From: Osedax fenrisi
Taxonomy: Eukaryota > Annelida > Polychaeta > Sabellida > Siboglinidae
Reading direction: 5' to 3'
DNA length: 64,000 nucleotides
Assembly: GCA_964019155.1 (NCBI GenBank)
Contig: OZ025242.1
Coordinates: 89,470,205-89,534,204 of the forward strand
Positions 11,408 to 25,764 of the stretch are shown one piece after another. The notes beneath the pieces were generated by a model that saw nothing but the letters and a program-made list of their open reading frames with translations, was not told the origin of the DNA and made no database searches. Positions within the stretch are counted from its first letter, which is position 1. Each line of letters opens with the position of its first letter. A program made the translations under genes and the position numbers.

Positions 11408-12299
11408 GGGGAAAGTAACCTAATACAGACACTTTAACAATAACTAGTATTAACTTTTTATGACTCATTATTTGTATTCAAAAATTACAATATATTAATA
11501 TTATATGATTATAGATATTATTGTAATTTTAAAATGTTATCTAATCTTTTAATTCCATAGATAACGGGGGTGTCCGTATTCGGTACCCATGTCCGAATAC
11601 GGACACCCTATATACCACTAAATACACTATATATTATTGATGAATCAATAAGACAAATTACAATTAAGTTATTTATAATTAATTTTATAAAAAATATATT
11701 ATAATTTATTTATTTTTATTATTTTTATTATTTTTTAATTAATAATACAATGTAAGTATCTAAATAATACTTTTTTTTATAATTAGCATTATTGGTGGTA
11801 TTATTATTATAACGCACGCGATTTTTATGAAAATCAGAATTGTTCTTACGGTTCGCAATGATTGGTTATAGGGTGTCCGACGGACACTGTCCATATTAAG
11901 ACATTTAGAGTGTCCGTATTAGGAACTTATATGACCTCTAGATATATGCTTATAACTTAATGAATATTTGATAAAAATATAGAAATTAAAAATATAATTT
12001 TTAGAATGCTTTATTTTTTAATAATATAGTGTTATATTTTATATCGATACATTTGTATATTCTTGAGAAGGTTTTAAGTTGACATTTTTTTGTCATAAAT
12101 TTAAAAACGTAATAAAAAAACCAGTTTATTGGATATATTAGCAATATTTTGTATAATTCAAAAATAAAAAATACTTTTTTCAACTATTTATATAATTATG
12201 AATATTTTATTCATTAAAAATTTTTTTGTAGGATTTATGGTTTCTGAGATACCGAGAGTGTCCGTATTCGGGAACTGTCCGTATTCGGTTACTTTACCC
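11408..12299. mobile_element. Family I MITE (TA-GGGGAAAGTAACC), copy 1
   Basis: 892-bp element flanked by TA. It starts GGGGAAAGTAACCTAATAC and ends TCGGTTACTTTACCC. The TIR core GTGTCCGTATTMGG recurs inside: an internal palindrome at 11570-11607 (GTGTCCGTATTCGG and CCGAATACGGACAC) and further copies near 11870-11920 and 12258-12290. It has no transposase. A second copy lies at 22424. TA flanks suggest a Tc1/mariner-type enzyme. Confidence 0.75.
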
Positions 12300-12407
12300 T
12301 ATATCCTAACAACAATATCAAATATTTAAAATATAATAATAATTATGAAATAAGAAAATATAATAATAAAAATGGTGTAATACAAGATATTTATATCGAA
12401 TATACAC

Positions 12408-13637
<1,230 letters not shown>

Positions 13638-16508
13638 CTAACCGGCAATAAAGATGAAAATATTAAAAATAACAATTTAAATATATATTACGCTAATGCT
13701 CGTAGTATTAGAAATAAAATGAATTTTTTGGAATTTTTACTTTCATCTAATAAATATGACATTATATGTTTAGTTGAAACATTCTTAACGGTAGATGATA
13801 GATATTCTCTATATTTAATCGGTGGAAAAAATTATACACTATTTAGATACGATAAATTAATTCATAGAGGAGGTGTTGCGATATTTTGTAAATCTAGTTT
13901 ATGTCCTGTAAGAAATTTTATTTCACACATAGATGTTCAATATATACATTTAAAAATTAATTCAAAAATTCCATTTAATATTATATGTGTCTATAGACCT
14001 CCAAATTGTAATGATGTTTCTCATGAACAGATATGTAAATTATTTGATATAACCCAACAAAATTATAATTCATCTATAATTATAGGAGATTTTAATTTAC
14101 CAAATTTTAATTGGAAAGAATATACATTTCCTAGTTACCCAAAAAGTTATGCATTACTTTACGATTCGATTATTAAAAATTCATTTTCACAATTAATAAA
14201 TAAGCCAACTCGTAATAATAATATAATTGATTTACTTTTTACTAATGAAAAACAATTACTATCTAATATAAATATTGGAGACTATTTCGGATTATACAAA
14301 AATATAAGTGACCACTATTCTGTTTCATTTAATGTAAATATTGAAAAATACCCATGTAAACAGATTTTAAAATCAAACAATTTTGATTTCAATAATGCTA
14401 ATATAAAATTGATTAAATATCATCTTTCTAGATTTAATTGGGAATATCTAAATTCAAATGATTATAATATCGATCAAAAAGTAGAATATTTTAATAAGGT
14501 TCTAAATAAATTATTTATATCACATATTCCTAATATAAATAATACAATAAAACAGGTACTTCCGAAGAATATATTGAAATTGAAGAAGCAAGTAAACAAA
14601 TTATTTCGAAAATCTAAAACTAATTTACAACATAAATATAATTGGATAGAAGCAAAAAAAAAATTATCCAAGGAATTAGAATCTTTAAATTTTAAGAGAG
14701 AGATTAATGCAATTAATTCAAAAAATAAATTAAAGTTTTATAAATTTATGAAAAAAAGACAACATTTAAAATCTGGAGTATCTCCTCTAATTGATATATC
14801 AAATAATAATATTTTATTTTCAGATCTCGACAAAGCAAATACGTTAAATTCATATTTTAGTTCAATTCAACAAAATGATAATGGAAATTTACCCGAATTT
14901 TATAATTTAACTAAACAAAAATTTGATAATATTGATTTAAATCTTGAAATAATTAAAATATTTTTAAATAGATTAAAAATTACACATACTTTCGGAACTG
15001 ATGGGATACCATCTTCTATGTTAAAATTATTATCTAATGAATTATGTAGGCCTTTATATATTATTTTTAATTCATCTTTATTATCGGGTAATATACCGAA
15101 AATTTGGAAAAAATCTATAATCACACCAATTTTTAAAAAGGGTGAACCATCAAATTCAAATAACTATAGGCCTATTTCAATAACATGTGTAATGTGTAGA
15201 GTATTAGAACGTATTATTTCTAAACAATTAATTTTTTATTTAAAATCTAATAATTTATTAACAAAATATCAATATGGTTTTATAAGTGGAAAATCCACAG
15301 AATTACAATTAACAAAATGTTTAAAATTTTGGTATAATGAATTGAATAATAAAAAATGAGTAGATATAATATATATTGATTTTGCAAAAGCTTTTGATGT
15401 TGTTTCTCATGAAAAACTACTATTTAAATTAAAATCATACGGTATATCTAATAAAATAATAAAATGGTTTTATAATTTTTTATCGAATAGATCTCAAATT
15501 ACACGGGTTGAAAATTCTTTTTCAAATAGTTCTATTGTAAAATCTGGAGTACCACAAGGATCGGTTTTAGGTCCAATTTTATTTTTATTATATATTAATG
15601 ATCTTCCTAGTATATTCTCTTCAAAAATTCATATTGATTTATTTGCCGATGATACAAAAATATATTTTTCATACGCATCTGAGAGTGAAAGATTTCTTTT
15701 ACAAAATAATTTAAATTTATTTTCACAATGCGTAAATAAATGGCAATTAAATATTTCATTATCAAAATGTGCAGTTATGACTTTAGGGAAGGTTACTCCA
15801 TCAAAATATTTTATAAATAATATTCAATTAGAAAACGTTACTTTTTATAAAGATTTAGGAATAATATTTGAAAATAACCTTTTATTTAATAAACATATTG
15901 ATTATATTTGTAAAAAAGCTTATTTTTCTTTGGATTCAATTTTTAGATGCATTACTACAAAATCCCCTAGAGCATTATTAAATGCATATAAAATTTATTG
16001 CAGACCAATTTTAGAATATGCATCCATAATTTGGTCACCTTTTTCAAAGGTTAGTAAATTTCGTAGTCTCATAGACCAAATTGAAAGAGTGCAAAGATTA
16101 TTTACTAGACGATTAATTACAAGATGCGTAGGATATACAAATTCATCAAATATTAATTATAAATCATATATAGAGAGATTGCTATATTTTAAATTAGAAT
16201 CACTTGAACTTAGAAGGTTAAAAATAGATCTAACTACAATTTTTAAAATTTCACATAATTATACAGATATAAATATATCTGATATTCTTAACATTTCGAA
16301 TAATTGTAGAACTAGAGGTAATTGTAAAAAATTAAATGTAATACATAATTATGATAATACAATTAAAAATATAATTAATAATAGATCAGTTAATATATGG
16401 AATTCATTAAATAATGATATAATAAAATCTGTATCTGTTTCATCTTTTAAAAATAAAATAAACAAAATCTGTTTCGACAAACTACTTTTTTTTAACATAA
16501 ATTTATAA
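13638..16508 (+). CDS. LINE-A ORF2, endonuclease-reverse transcriptase, one internal TGA
   Basis: About 957 codons in one frame, read here from the codon after the ORF1 stop. APE-type endonuclease: YANARSIRNK, LVETFLTVDD, VYRPPNC, IGDFNLPNFNW, IDLLFTN, ISDHYSVSF. Reverse transcriptase: KSIITPIFKKGEPSNSNNYR and PISITCVMCRVLERIISKQL (fingers), YIDFAKAFDVVS, SGVPQGSVLGPILFLLYIND and the catalytic DLFADDTKI near 15640. The thumb YCRPILEYASIIWSPF precedes the TAA. A single TGA at 15357-15359 breaks the frame just before the VDIIYIDFAKAFD motif. Starting at ATG 13719 would omit the first endonuclease strand with its Asn. The product would nick target DNA and prime cDNA there. Confidence 0.85.
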
Positions 16509-16539
16509 TTTTATATTGATTTATGTTTCATTTTGTATC

Positions 16540-17290
16540 TAGATTATTGCATTATCTCTTCTGGTTTTTTTTAATGTGTTTTTGTTATAGAAAATTTAGG
16601 TTTTTATATATATATTTCAAATATATTATAATATAAAATTAATAATTCATTATTATTACAGATAAAGTGGGAAGTATTATTTTATTTTTGTTTGTTCTGT
16701 ATTATATTTTGTTATAAATTTATTTTTGTTATAGAAAATTCGGATTTTTTATATCTATATTTCAAATATACTATAATATAAAATTAATAATTCATTATTA
16801 TTACAGATAAAGTGTGAAGTATTATTTTACTTTTGTTTGTTCGGTATTATATGTTTGTTTTATATATATTTTGTAAATATGTTTCAAATGTATTATATTA
16901 CTAAAATACAATATTAATAATTTTCTATTATTTCAGATTATAGTGATAAGTATTATATTATTTTGTTTCGTAATATTATTGGTATGTTTTGTTATTAACT
17001 GTTTTTGTATAGGTATATTGGTTTATTTTATTTGTAACTTGTTCTGTTTTTATATATATATATGTTTCAAATTTATTATACAATTAAAATATAAATATAA
17101 ATTAATAAATTACCTACTATTATTACAGATTTAGGTAAGTATTACATTATTTGTTTGTTTCATTCTAGTATTGGTTTATTTGATTTTTAATATGTTCTGT
17201 TTATAATATATTTAAAATTTAACATTTAAAATTTAACATTTAAATATTAAATTATATAACTAATAATTTATTATTAAAACAGGGTACAAG
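16540..17290 (+). repeat. LINE-A 3' UTR with tandem imperfect repeats of about 140-150 bp
   Basis: The block running from TTTTTGTTATAGAAAATT through TTTCAAATATA and TTAATAATTCATTATTATTA to CAGATAAAGTG recurs at about 16575, 16727 and more divergently at about 16860, 16990 and 17120. It is a minisatellite inside the 3' UTR. After it the UTR contains TTTCGATTATTTTTCG-like repeats and ends TTGCTTAAATAAATTATCAA. Confidence 0.65.
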
Positions 17291-17627
17291 ATGAAGAATT
17301 CTATAAAGTTAAAGTAGAAATTGAATATTTCGATGCCACTTACAAAATAATGTATTTTATTTCTATTTTCGATTATTTTTACGCTATCTTTTATTTCTAT
17401 TTTGATCATTTTTCGTTTATTTTTACTATATGATTTATTTCTACTTTCGATTATTTTTCGTTTATTTTTACGGTAACTGTAAAACGTTTTAATTTCCTTA
17501 ATTTTTTAATTTCTTATTATTCTTTATTTATTTCTATAATGTATGTTATCGTTAGCAAATATTTATACTTTATACTTTCGATTATATTTTCGGCTATGTA
17601 TTTGCTTAAATAAATTATCAATCAATC

Positions 17628-17935
<308 letters not shown>

Positions 17936-17939
<4 letters not shown>

Positions 17940-19369
17940 CCACTTACTATATTATTATTCCACTTACTATATTATTTAATAAAACTTTATCAGCTGGTGT
18001 ATGTCCTGACATGTGGAAAGTAAGTTATATAGTTCCGATATTCAAAAAAGGTGACCCTTCAAATAGAGAAAACTATAGGCCGATTTCAATTACCTCAATT
18101 ATGTCTAGAGTATTTGAGCGTATATTAGTTGAGGAAATTAATTTTTATCTAGAACGTAACTCATTAATTTCTGATTCTCAATTTGGATTCCGTCATAAAA
18201 AATCTGTTGAACTGCAACTATTAAATTGTTATACTAAATGGATTACTGCAATTGATAAAGGCAGTTTTATTGATATCATATATCTTGACTATGCTAAAGC
18301 TTTTGATAAGGTCTCTCATAGTAAATTACTTGTCAAATTAACTAATTTAGGTATATGTGGTAACATACATTCTTGGATAAGTAGTTTTCTATCTGGTAGA
18401 TCTCAAAGAGTAAGAGTTAACAATCAAATTTCTGATACAGTTAAAATAATATCTGGTGTTCCACAAGGATCTGTAATAGGGCCTTTACTCTTTCTAATAT
18501 ATATCAATGATTTAGTCGAAGTGATTGATAAAGATATATCCATTAATCTTTTCGCGGATGACACTAAATTGAGTTTTATATCTAATGACATAGATCATAG
18601 ATATAAATTACAACATAATATTGATAAATTTTATGAATGGTCTAATTCTTGGCAATTAGAAAACGCTGCAAAAAAATCAGCTGCTCTTACATTAGGTAAT
18701 ACTAATAAACCATTGTATACTATAAATAATGTTTTAATAGTAAACTGTAGATCGTATCGTGATCTTGGTATCAAATTTGATCCATCATTACATTTATCTG
18801 AACATATTGGTGTGTGTTGTACAAGTGTATATTGTGTTATCAATCGTATATTTCGCTGTTTCATTACTAATAATATGCCAGCTATTAGAAAAGCATATAT
18901 ATCATATGCTAGACCCCACCTTGAATATGCGTCGACAGTCTGGAATCCGGGATTAGATGCCAGGACATTCAAAGGACTGAAGATAAAACTAGAGAAGGTC
19001 CAAAAATTCTTTACGAGAAGATTAATCGAGAGATGCGGTTTACCTTATAAACCTTATAATGAAAGATTAATATACCTAAATCTAGATTCTCTAGAAATCA
19101 GAAGAACTAGATTTGATCTTGTTATGGTATATAAGCTATTTAACGGATTGGTATCTATGAATACATCATCTATTATTAATTTCAAAAAGACCAACTACAA
19201 TACCAGAGGCCATTCTCTGCAAATTAGTATGAATACATGTAAACTAAATGTAACAAAAAATCTACTAAATAATCGAATAGCTAAAATTTGGAATGGTCTT
19301 GATGAACATATTGTATTAGCAAATAGTTTATATACCTTTAAAAATCATATTAAAAAAATTATAACTTAA
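17936..19369 (+). CDS. LINE-B reverse transcriptase (ORF2 C-terminal half)
   Basis: The frame is open from the truncation edge (FPLTILFNKTLSAGVCPDMW) to TAA at 19369; an internal ATG lies at 18011. Motifs in order: VPIFKKGDPSNRENYRPISI, FGFRHKKSVELQLL, YLDYAKAFDKVSH, SGVPQGSVIGPLLFLIYIND, NLFADDTKLSF (catalytic FADD near 18550), then the thumb YARPHLEYASTVWNPG and a terminal IWNGLDEH. The reading frame has no stop, so the insertion is young. The endonuclease and ORF1 are missing, so it cannot move by itself. It is about as similar to LINE-A as related families are, and is clearly not a copy of it. Confidence 0.9.
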
Positions 19370-19382
19370 TATTTATTTATAC

Positions 19383-19419
<37 letters not shown>

Positions 19420-19623
19420 ATTTTATAAATTATTAATTTTAATTATTAATTGTTTTTATCACCGGCACATGTGATACGTTTCTAATTTACTATTGTTATT
19501 TTTATATGTGTACTATCTACGTTTTGTTGTCGTTTTGTGAATTTATCACTACATATTGTTAATTATTACTAAATCGAACTTGAAAAAATTCATAATAAAT
19601 ATTCATTCAATTCAATTCAATTC
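17936..19623 (+). mobile_element. LINE-B, CR1-type, 5'-truncated in the reverse transcriptase
   Basis: A second, distinct CR1-type LINE in the same orientation as LINE-A, between (AAT)n on both sides. The 5' edge carries a 21-bp in-frame duplication (17936-17956 and 17957-17977). The 3' end is TTCAATTCAATTCAATTCAA, then AAT repeats. Confidence 0.85.
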
Positions 19624-20196
<573 letters not shown>

Positions 20197-20224
20197 GCGC
20201 ATAATAATAATAGAATATAATACC

Positions 20225-22315
20225 TACTTATGTACATATATTACAAAATATTATAAAATATATGAATTTTTAACAGAGTTTACATGATATTAAATATTTG
20301 ATTTTTGAACAAAACTGGTTAAGTGTGGTTTGACTATTGTATGATTTTATATGTATCGGTAGATTATTCCAGCAAATGGGTCCAATATTAGGTTATATTA
20401 ACTTTTTTTTGCGTTGGTATTAACTAAAGGTATTTGAATTTGTTATTATCGCACATATTATAAGTAGGGTCTTGTAATTTAAATAAATTTTATAATTGTT
20501 GGTGAAATTTGATAATTTTTAATCCTAAGCATAATTTTACAGGCGTTATAGAATATCATTTCTTTAAAAGTTAGACGTGTTGCTCTTTGTAACTATTATC
20601 CACATTAGTTCTATTTTGTTGACGATATAATATTCTTATAGCTTTATTTTGAGCTATACTTAAATGTTTTGATGTTGAATCATAATTATTCCCCATATAT
20701 GGGTACACTAATATGGCAATGAAATACAGAATAATATATTAGCTTTAAAATATTGATGGGTAAAATATTATTTAGTTTTCTTAGAATTGATAATCCATAA
20801 TAAGTTTAGATTTAACTATATTAGTATGTAGTTTCCAATTCATGTTCGAATCAATTATTACACCAAGAAGTTTTATTGAGTTTTTTTGAATAATGACAAT
20901 ATTATTTAATATAATAGATAATTTTGCTTTATTATTATTAAATATTAAATAGTTAGTTTTGCTTAAATTAATTGTCAATTTATTTAATGATAGTCATATA
21001 TCAAGATGTTTTAAAGTTTTATTCATGGAATTTTCCATTGAATCGATATTATTTTCACGGAATATTATAGAAGTGTCATCAGCGAATAGAACAAAATGAC
21101 CTTGTGTTTTAATATTGACTATGTCATTTATAAATATTAAAAATAATAAGGGACCGAGGATAGATCCTCGAGGGACACCAAACTTAATATTCTTTATTTG
21201 GGATTTAGAATTATTGAATATTACAAATTGATTTCTATTACACTGGCCTGCATTTTTTAACTTTTTTCAATAGGATGAAATTCTGTCAATTGATTCAAAT
21301 GTGAAAACCGTTTTTCTTAATCACATCTAGTTTTTTTTTTATTCGACTTTCAAATATTTTACAAAAAGTAGGATTTCTAGAAAAAAAATATTTTTATAAT
21401 TTTTAAAACCTTAATTATTAGTATAATATTTTATAAAATCATATAAATATGCCTGAATATATTTTAAATATATATTCAAGTATACAGTATACCTTTAAAA
21501 CATTATAAAATATGTTTACAAGTTATATAAATAAATGATTTTTAAACTATGTACCCCAAAAATATAGGATTATTTTCAAAAAAAATTCATAGGTCAATAT
21601 TTGATGACAAAAATTATAGGATACATAAGTAATATATTTTTTTTGATAGATTTTTAACGCTCCTTTCAGATATGTTTTTAGTTTTTACATATCGGGTTTA
21701 GTTTTTGTTGTTGTACAATTTAAAATATTTTTTTTTGCCTTTTTTCTTAATTTTTTTAAGTTTTTAAATCATGCTATTTAATATATTTAAAAGTACTCGA
21801 TTTATAACTATATTATATTATTAACCATACATTATACTTATTTATATATTCTATATTATTATTTTATATATATAAATAAATATATTTATTTATGAATAAA
21901 ATAAAAAATTAAGTTTCGGGTAAAAAATAATTAAGTTTATTATTTAGTTATACAACTTGTAAATATATTTTATAATGTTTTAAAGGTATACTGTATACTT
22001 GAATATATATAAAATATATTCAAGCATATTTATATTATTTTATAAAATATTATACTAATAATTAAGGTTTTAAAAATTATAAAAATAATTTTTTTCTAGA
22101 AATCTCACTTTTTGGAAAATATTTGAAAGTCGAATAAAAAAAAAACTAGACGTGATTGGAAAAAACTGTTTGAGATCAGTGTCAAAAATAAGTCTAGAAT
22201 CAATTCACAGAATGTCATCCTATTTTTGATGCAGACCAGTGTTATTAATAATTTTAAAGCAACTCCTCTGAAACCATACTTCTCTAACTTAATTATTAAT
22301 AGATCATGACTATAG

Positions 22316-22318
<3 letters not shown>
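20225..22318 (-). pseudogene. LINE-G, CR1/Rex-type reverse transcriptase relic, split by a CACTG element
   Basis: Minus strand. From 22318: HDLLIIKLEKYGFRGVALKL. After the 21241-22241 insertion it resumes as NQFVIFNNSKSQIKNIKFG, VPRGSILGPLLFLIFINDIV, then HFVLFADDTSIIFRENN (catalytic FADD near 21090), then LSLNKLTINLSKTNYLIFNN and IKLLGVIIDSNMNWKLH near 20860. Several stops and frameshifts follow towards the 3' end at about 20225, which abuts the (AAT)n array. 5'-truncated at a (TA)n tract at 22319. About four codons appear to be missing at the insertion point. Confidence 0.8.
21241..22241. mobile_element. 1-kb CACTG...CAGTG element with long inverted repeats (CMC/CACTA-like)
   Basis: Starts CACTGGCCTGCAT at 21241 and ends ATGCAGACCAGTG at 22241. 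The two arms are imperfect inverted repeats of roughly 250-300 bp (21241-21540 against 21945-22241). The middle is AT-rich with no transposase. TTA lies on both sides, consistent with the 3-bp duplication of CACTA-type elements. It splits a LINE reading frame, so the boundaries are well supported. Confidence 0.65.

Positions 22319-22358
<40 letters not shown>
22319..22358. repeat. (TA)n microsatellite
   Basis: TA array at the 5' truncation edge of LINE-G. Confidence 0.85.
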
Positions 22359-22362
<4 letters not shown>

Positions 22363-22423
22363 TACGAAATAACCACATTACCATGGCCTCTGTATAGTTT
22401 GCCTCCCTTAACCTATGTAAGTA

Positions 22424-23365
22424 GGGGAAAGTAACCTAATACGGACACTTTAACAATAAATGGTCTTAACATTTGATGACTCATTATTTTTATTCAAAAA
22501 TTACAATATATTAATATTTTATGATTATAGATATTATTGTGATTTACAATTTTATTTAATATTTTAATTCCATAGATAACGGGGGTGTCCGTATTCGGTA
22601 CCCATGTCCGAATACGGACACCCTGTACAATGTACAGTGTGCATGTATTATAATACGGACAGTGTCCGTCGGACACCCTATATACCACTAGATTAACTAT
22701 ATATTATTGATGAATCAATCAGACAAACTACAATTACATTATTTATAATTAATTTTATGAAAAATTTATTCTAATTTAATTAGTTAATAATTTATTTATT
22801 TTTATTATATTTTAATTAAGAATACAATTTAAGTATCTAAATAATATTTTTTTTTAATTTATATTTATTGGTGGTATTAATATTATAACGCACGCGATTT
22901 TTATAAATGTCAGAATAGTTCATACGCTGCGCGCTGATTGGTTATAGGGTGTCCGTATTAAGACATCTAGAGTGTCCGTATTAGGAACTTATATAACCTC
23001 TAGATATATGCTTATAACTTAATGAATATTTGATAACAAATATAGAAATTATATATATAATTTTAGAATGCTTTATTTTTTAATAAAATAGTGTTATATT
23101 TTATATTTATAATATTTATTATTTGTTATCGATACATTTGTATATTTTTGAGAAGGTTTTAAGTTGACATTTTTTTTCATAAATTTAAAAACGTTATAAA
23201 GAAATCAGTTTATTGGATATATTAGCAATATTTTGTATAATAAAAAAATAAAAATACTTTTTTAGACTATTTATATAATTATGAATATTTTATTAATTAA
23301 ACATTTTTTTGTAGAATTTATGGTTTCCGAGATACCGAGAGTGTCCGTATTCAGTTACTTTACCA
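22424..23365. mobile_element. Family I MITE, copy 2
   Basis: 942 bp, TA-flanked. Begins GGGGAAAGTAACCTAATACG and ends CAGTTACTTTACCA, where the last base differs from copy 1. It shares the internal palindrome (GTGTCCGTATTCGG and CCGAATACGGACAC at 22585-22624) and an extra CGGACAGTGTCCGTCGGACA block. Body clearly homologous to 11408-12299. No coding capacity. Confidence 0.75.
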
Positions 23366-23616
23366 TATGTGTTATCCTATTCATCCGATACTATCGTATA
23401 CCTGTGTTATCATATGGCAGGTGATGCTGCCTATAGTGATGCAATATATGGTTGCGTATGTTATCTACGTAGAACACATTACATAGATAGTATACTGTAA
23501 ATATATATATTTAGCAATGGTAATAGAGGACACATAAGTATAACATATGTATTATATGTGTTCTTAAGGGTCGTGTGTCATATCGTATAATATTGTAACG
23601 TACAAGTATACTTGTA

Positions 23617-23644
23617 TATATATATATATATATATATATTGTAT

Positions 23645-23690
<46 letters not shown>
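23617..23690. repeat. (TA)n microsatellite
   Basis: TA array with one interruption (GTATATCATA at 23641), directly left of the Hp7 parent element. Confidence 0.9.
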
Positions 23691-23691
<1 letters not shown>

Positions 23692-23697
23692 TGTATA

Positions 23698-24151
23698 CAA
23701 AGATTTTCCGAAGGAAAGATATAACACTTACGCGAAATCGTGTAATTCGAATTTGTATACAAAATACCCTGGTGCCATCTATAGCGGGTTACTTTTAGGA
23801 ACTATGCGTTGTTTATAATGTAAATTCGTATTTAACTATAAACTTTTAAAATGTTAAATAATATGCTTTAAATTAATATTTATATGATGAAAACTAAGTG
23901 TTCATTACTAATATATAACAAACAAATATGATATGTATGTTTTAAATGCTATAAGTATATATTTAGTGAGTAAAAGCTAATTTATATTGCATGTAATTTA
24001 ATAGAGCAATGAAAACATTGTTGTATGCAAACAGAGCCGAACCTAAATCTATTTCAGTGATTTCGATACTACTGCTAGCAGCGGCAGGGGATATTACTAA
24101 ATTACGTTGCATGCATAGGGAGTGTTATATCTTTGCTTCGCAAAATCTTTG
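23698..24151. mobile_element. Hp7 parent MITE (454 bp)
   Basis: Left end CAAAGATTTTCCGAAGG followed by AAAGATATAACACT. Right end AGTGTTATATCTTTGC followed by TTCGCAAAATCTTTG. CTGTATA occurs on both sides (23691-23697 and 24152-24158), a 7-bp target duplication. No transposase; the interior is AT-rich. The same termini recur in the tiny elements at 33964 and 41457. The superfamily is uncertain because a 7-bp duplication is unusual. Confidence 0.7.
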
Positions 24152-24451
24152 CTGTATATATGCATGTACCGGTCCTTTATGTATTATAATATATATACAT
24201 TCTGTATATAATTCAATATATATAATATATAATATATACAATATATAATTATATATGTTATAATTGAGAATATATGTTATCAAAGATTTAGAATTTATGC
24301 TTACAATTTTTGGAAATAATATTAATATTTACGTTGTTATGTAAAAATTAAATTTAAAATATTTAATAATTAATAATGTAAACAATTATTATTTATAAAC
24401 TATTTATAATAAGATGTGTATTTAATTACGTAATATATATATAGACAATTC

Positions 24452-24668
24452 AAAAGCAAATATGATTCTACAAGTTACCGTGGATGGCATACGAACAATA
24501 GGAATACAACAATCTCGGTGGCAAGATAACATCGTAGAATGGACCCGGCTATAAATCAGAGAAGCGATGAGAGCGACGACGAACCCAACTAAATGGGGAG
24601 AACTTGTGAAGTATACTTCAGACTATAGTCAACTGGACCCGTATACGGCATCCACATGTTATGGGATA
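24452..24668 (+). pseudogene. LINE 3'-end remnant (reverse transcriptase C-terminus)
   Basis: Reads VDGIRTIGIQQSRWQDNIVE, then WTRL, a stop, IREAMRATTNPTKWGELV. This resembles the common C-terminal block of RTE/I-like LINEs (GrprxRWxDNIxxWTgl...ea.rxaxdRxxWrxLV). It sits in slightly GC-richer sequence. Only this tail survives, with at least one stop. Confidence 0.6.
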
Positions 24669-25100
24669 GGTTAAAGGTTAACAATATATATATATATTAT
24701 TGTTCATTCTAGGTTCCAGGACAGCTACCAAAAAATACTATATATTATATATATATATATATATATATCAAATAATATTCATTTAAGTACTATATCTATT
24801 CGATTTTTATTTAATTTTTAATTATAATACATTTTGTGATTGAGTGTGTTTCCCTTTTATTGAATCATATATTTATAAGTTGATTACTATGCCACATATA
24901 TAAGTGTATACACCCTAGAAATGCTTCGCTATCCTCTATGGCTCCCGGACATAATGCAATCTCTACAACTTGTTTAGCAATGTTGTTAGATCAATAGCAT
25001 TGTTATAAGTGAGGTTATGTCCTTACATAGTGTGTATAGTATGTGTGTGTGTGTGTGTGTGTGTATATATCAAATACTCGATAATTAACATTGTTCCCCT
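24669..25100. other. AT-rich non-coding stretch with (TA)n and (GT)n tracts
   Basis: Short TA tract at about 24748-24768 and a (GT)n run at about 25041-25064. No gene seen. Confidence 0.45.
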
Positions 25101-25560
25101 GGATTAGAACCTCGGCCTACTTAACTTCCTATATCACACTGCCTAATACCACCCACGTGGTTGTTGTTGTAACACATTACTTCATATCTTACTGACGTCA
25201 TAGTATGTCATGTTTTACTTTAGTAAATGTTGTAATAACAATAGTAATTATAAAATTTAATTTCTTTAGAATTCACTAAATAATTGTTTAATTGTAAACA
25301 AATAACAAATGTTACAATGTTATAAATAAATAATAAATAAATTCTAAATACACGTAATAAACGTGTAACATGCGCGATAATAAGTTAACGCTTAAACCTG
25401 CCGCTGCGTGGCGCCTGTACAAATCGTTAGTGTATTGATACACACACACCTACCACACCCCATACCTACACCACGTTACTATGCTGCCACGCCCCCTTAA
25501 TACAGGCATCTCGAGTACTCGTGTGGTATGCCCGGTATCGCGATGATAACCTACAGACAT
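25100..25560. promoter_or_regulatory. GC-richer patch with CACGTG and TGACGTCA
   Basis: Noticeably more CpG and C/G than its surroundings (for example CTGCCGCTGCGTGGCGCC and TGCCCGGTATCGCGATG). It contains CACGTG near 25153 and a CRE palindrome TGACGTCA near 25193. No reading frame with family features. It may be single-copy host sequence such as a promoter or UTR, but no transcript can be shown. Confidence 0.3.
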
Positions 25561-25764
25561 ATCTTACTGAATCATCACTGCTGTTAGTTACTATACTCAT
25601 ATATCTTTGTACATTATATAGGCTTATATTTACGTTTATATATATATATATATATATATAGACTTATAATCATGGATTAAATATGGGTATGTAAATATAT
25701 AATTATTTATATAATTAACGCTTAAATGCTGCTAAATAGGATAACAAGTTGTAGGTATCCTATA

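Noticed and set aside
18631..18972. 113-codon antisense frame within LINE-B
   Set aside because: It is a shadow of the strong sense reverse transcriptase frame.
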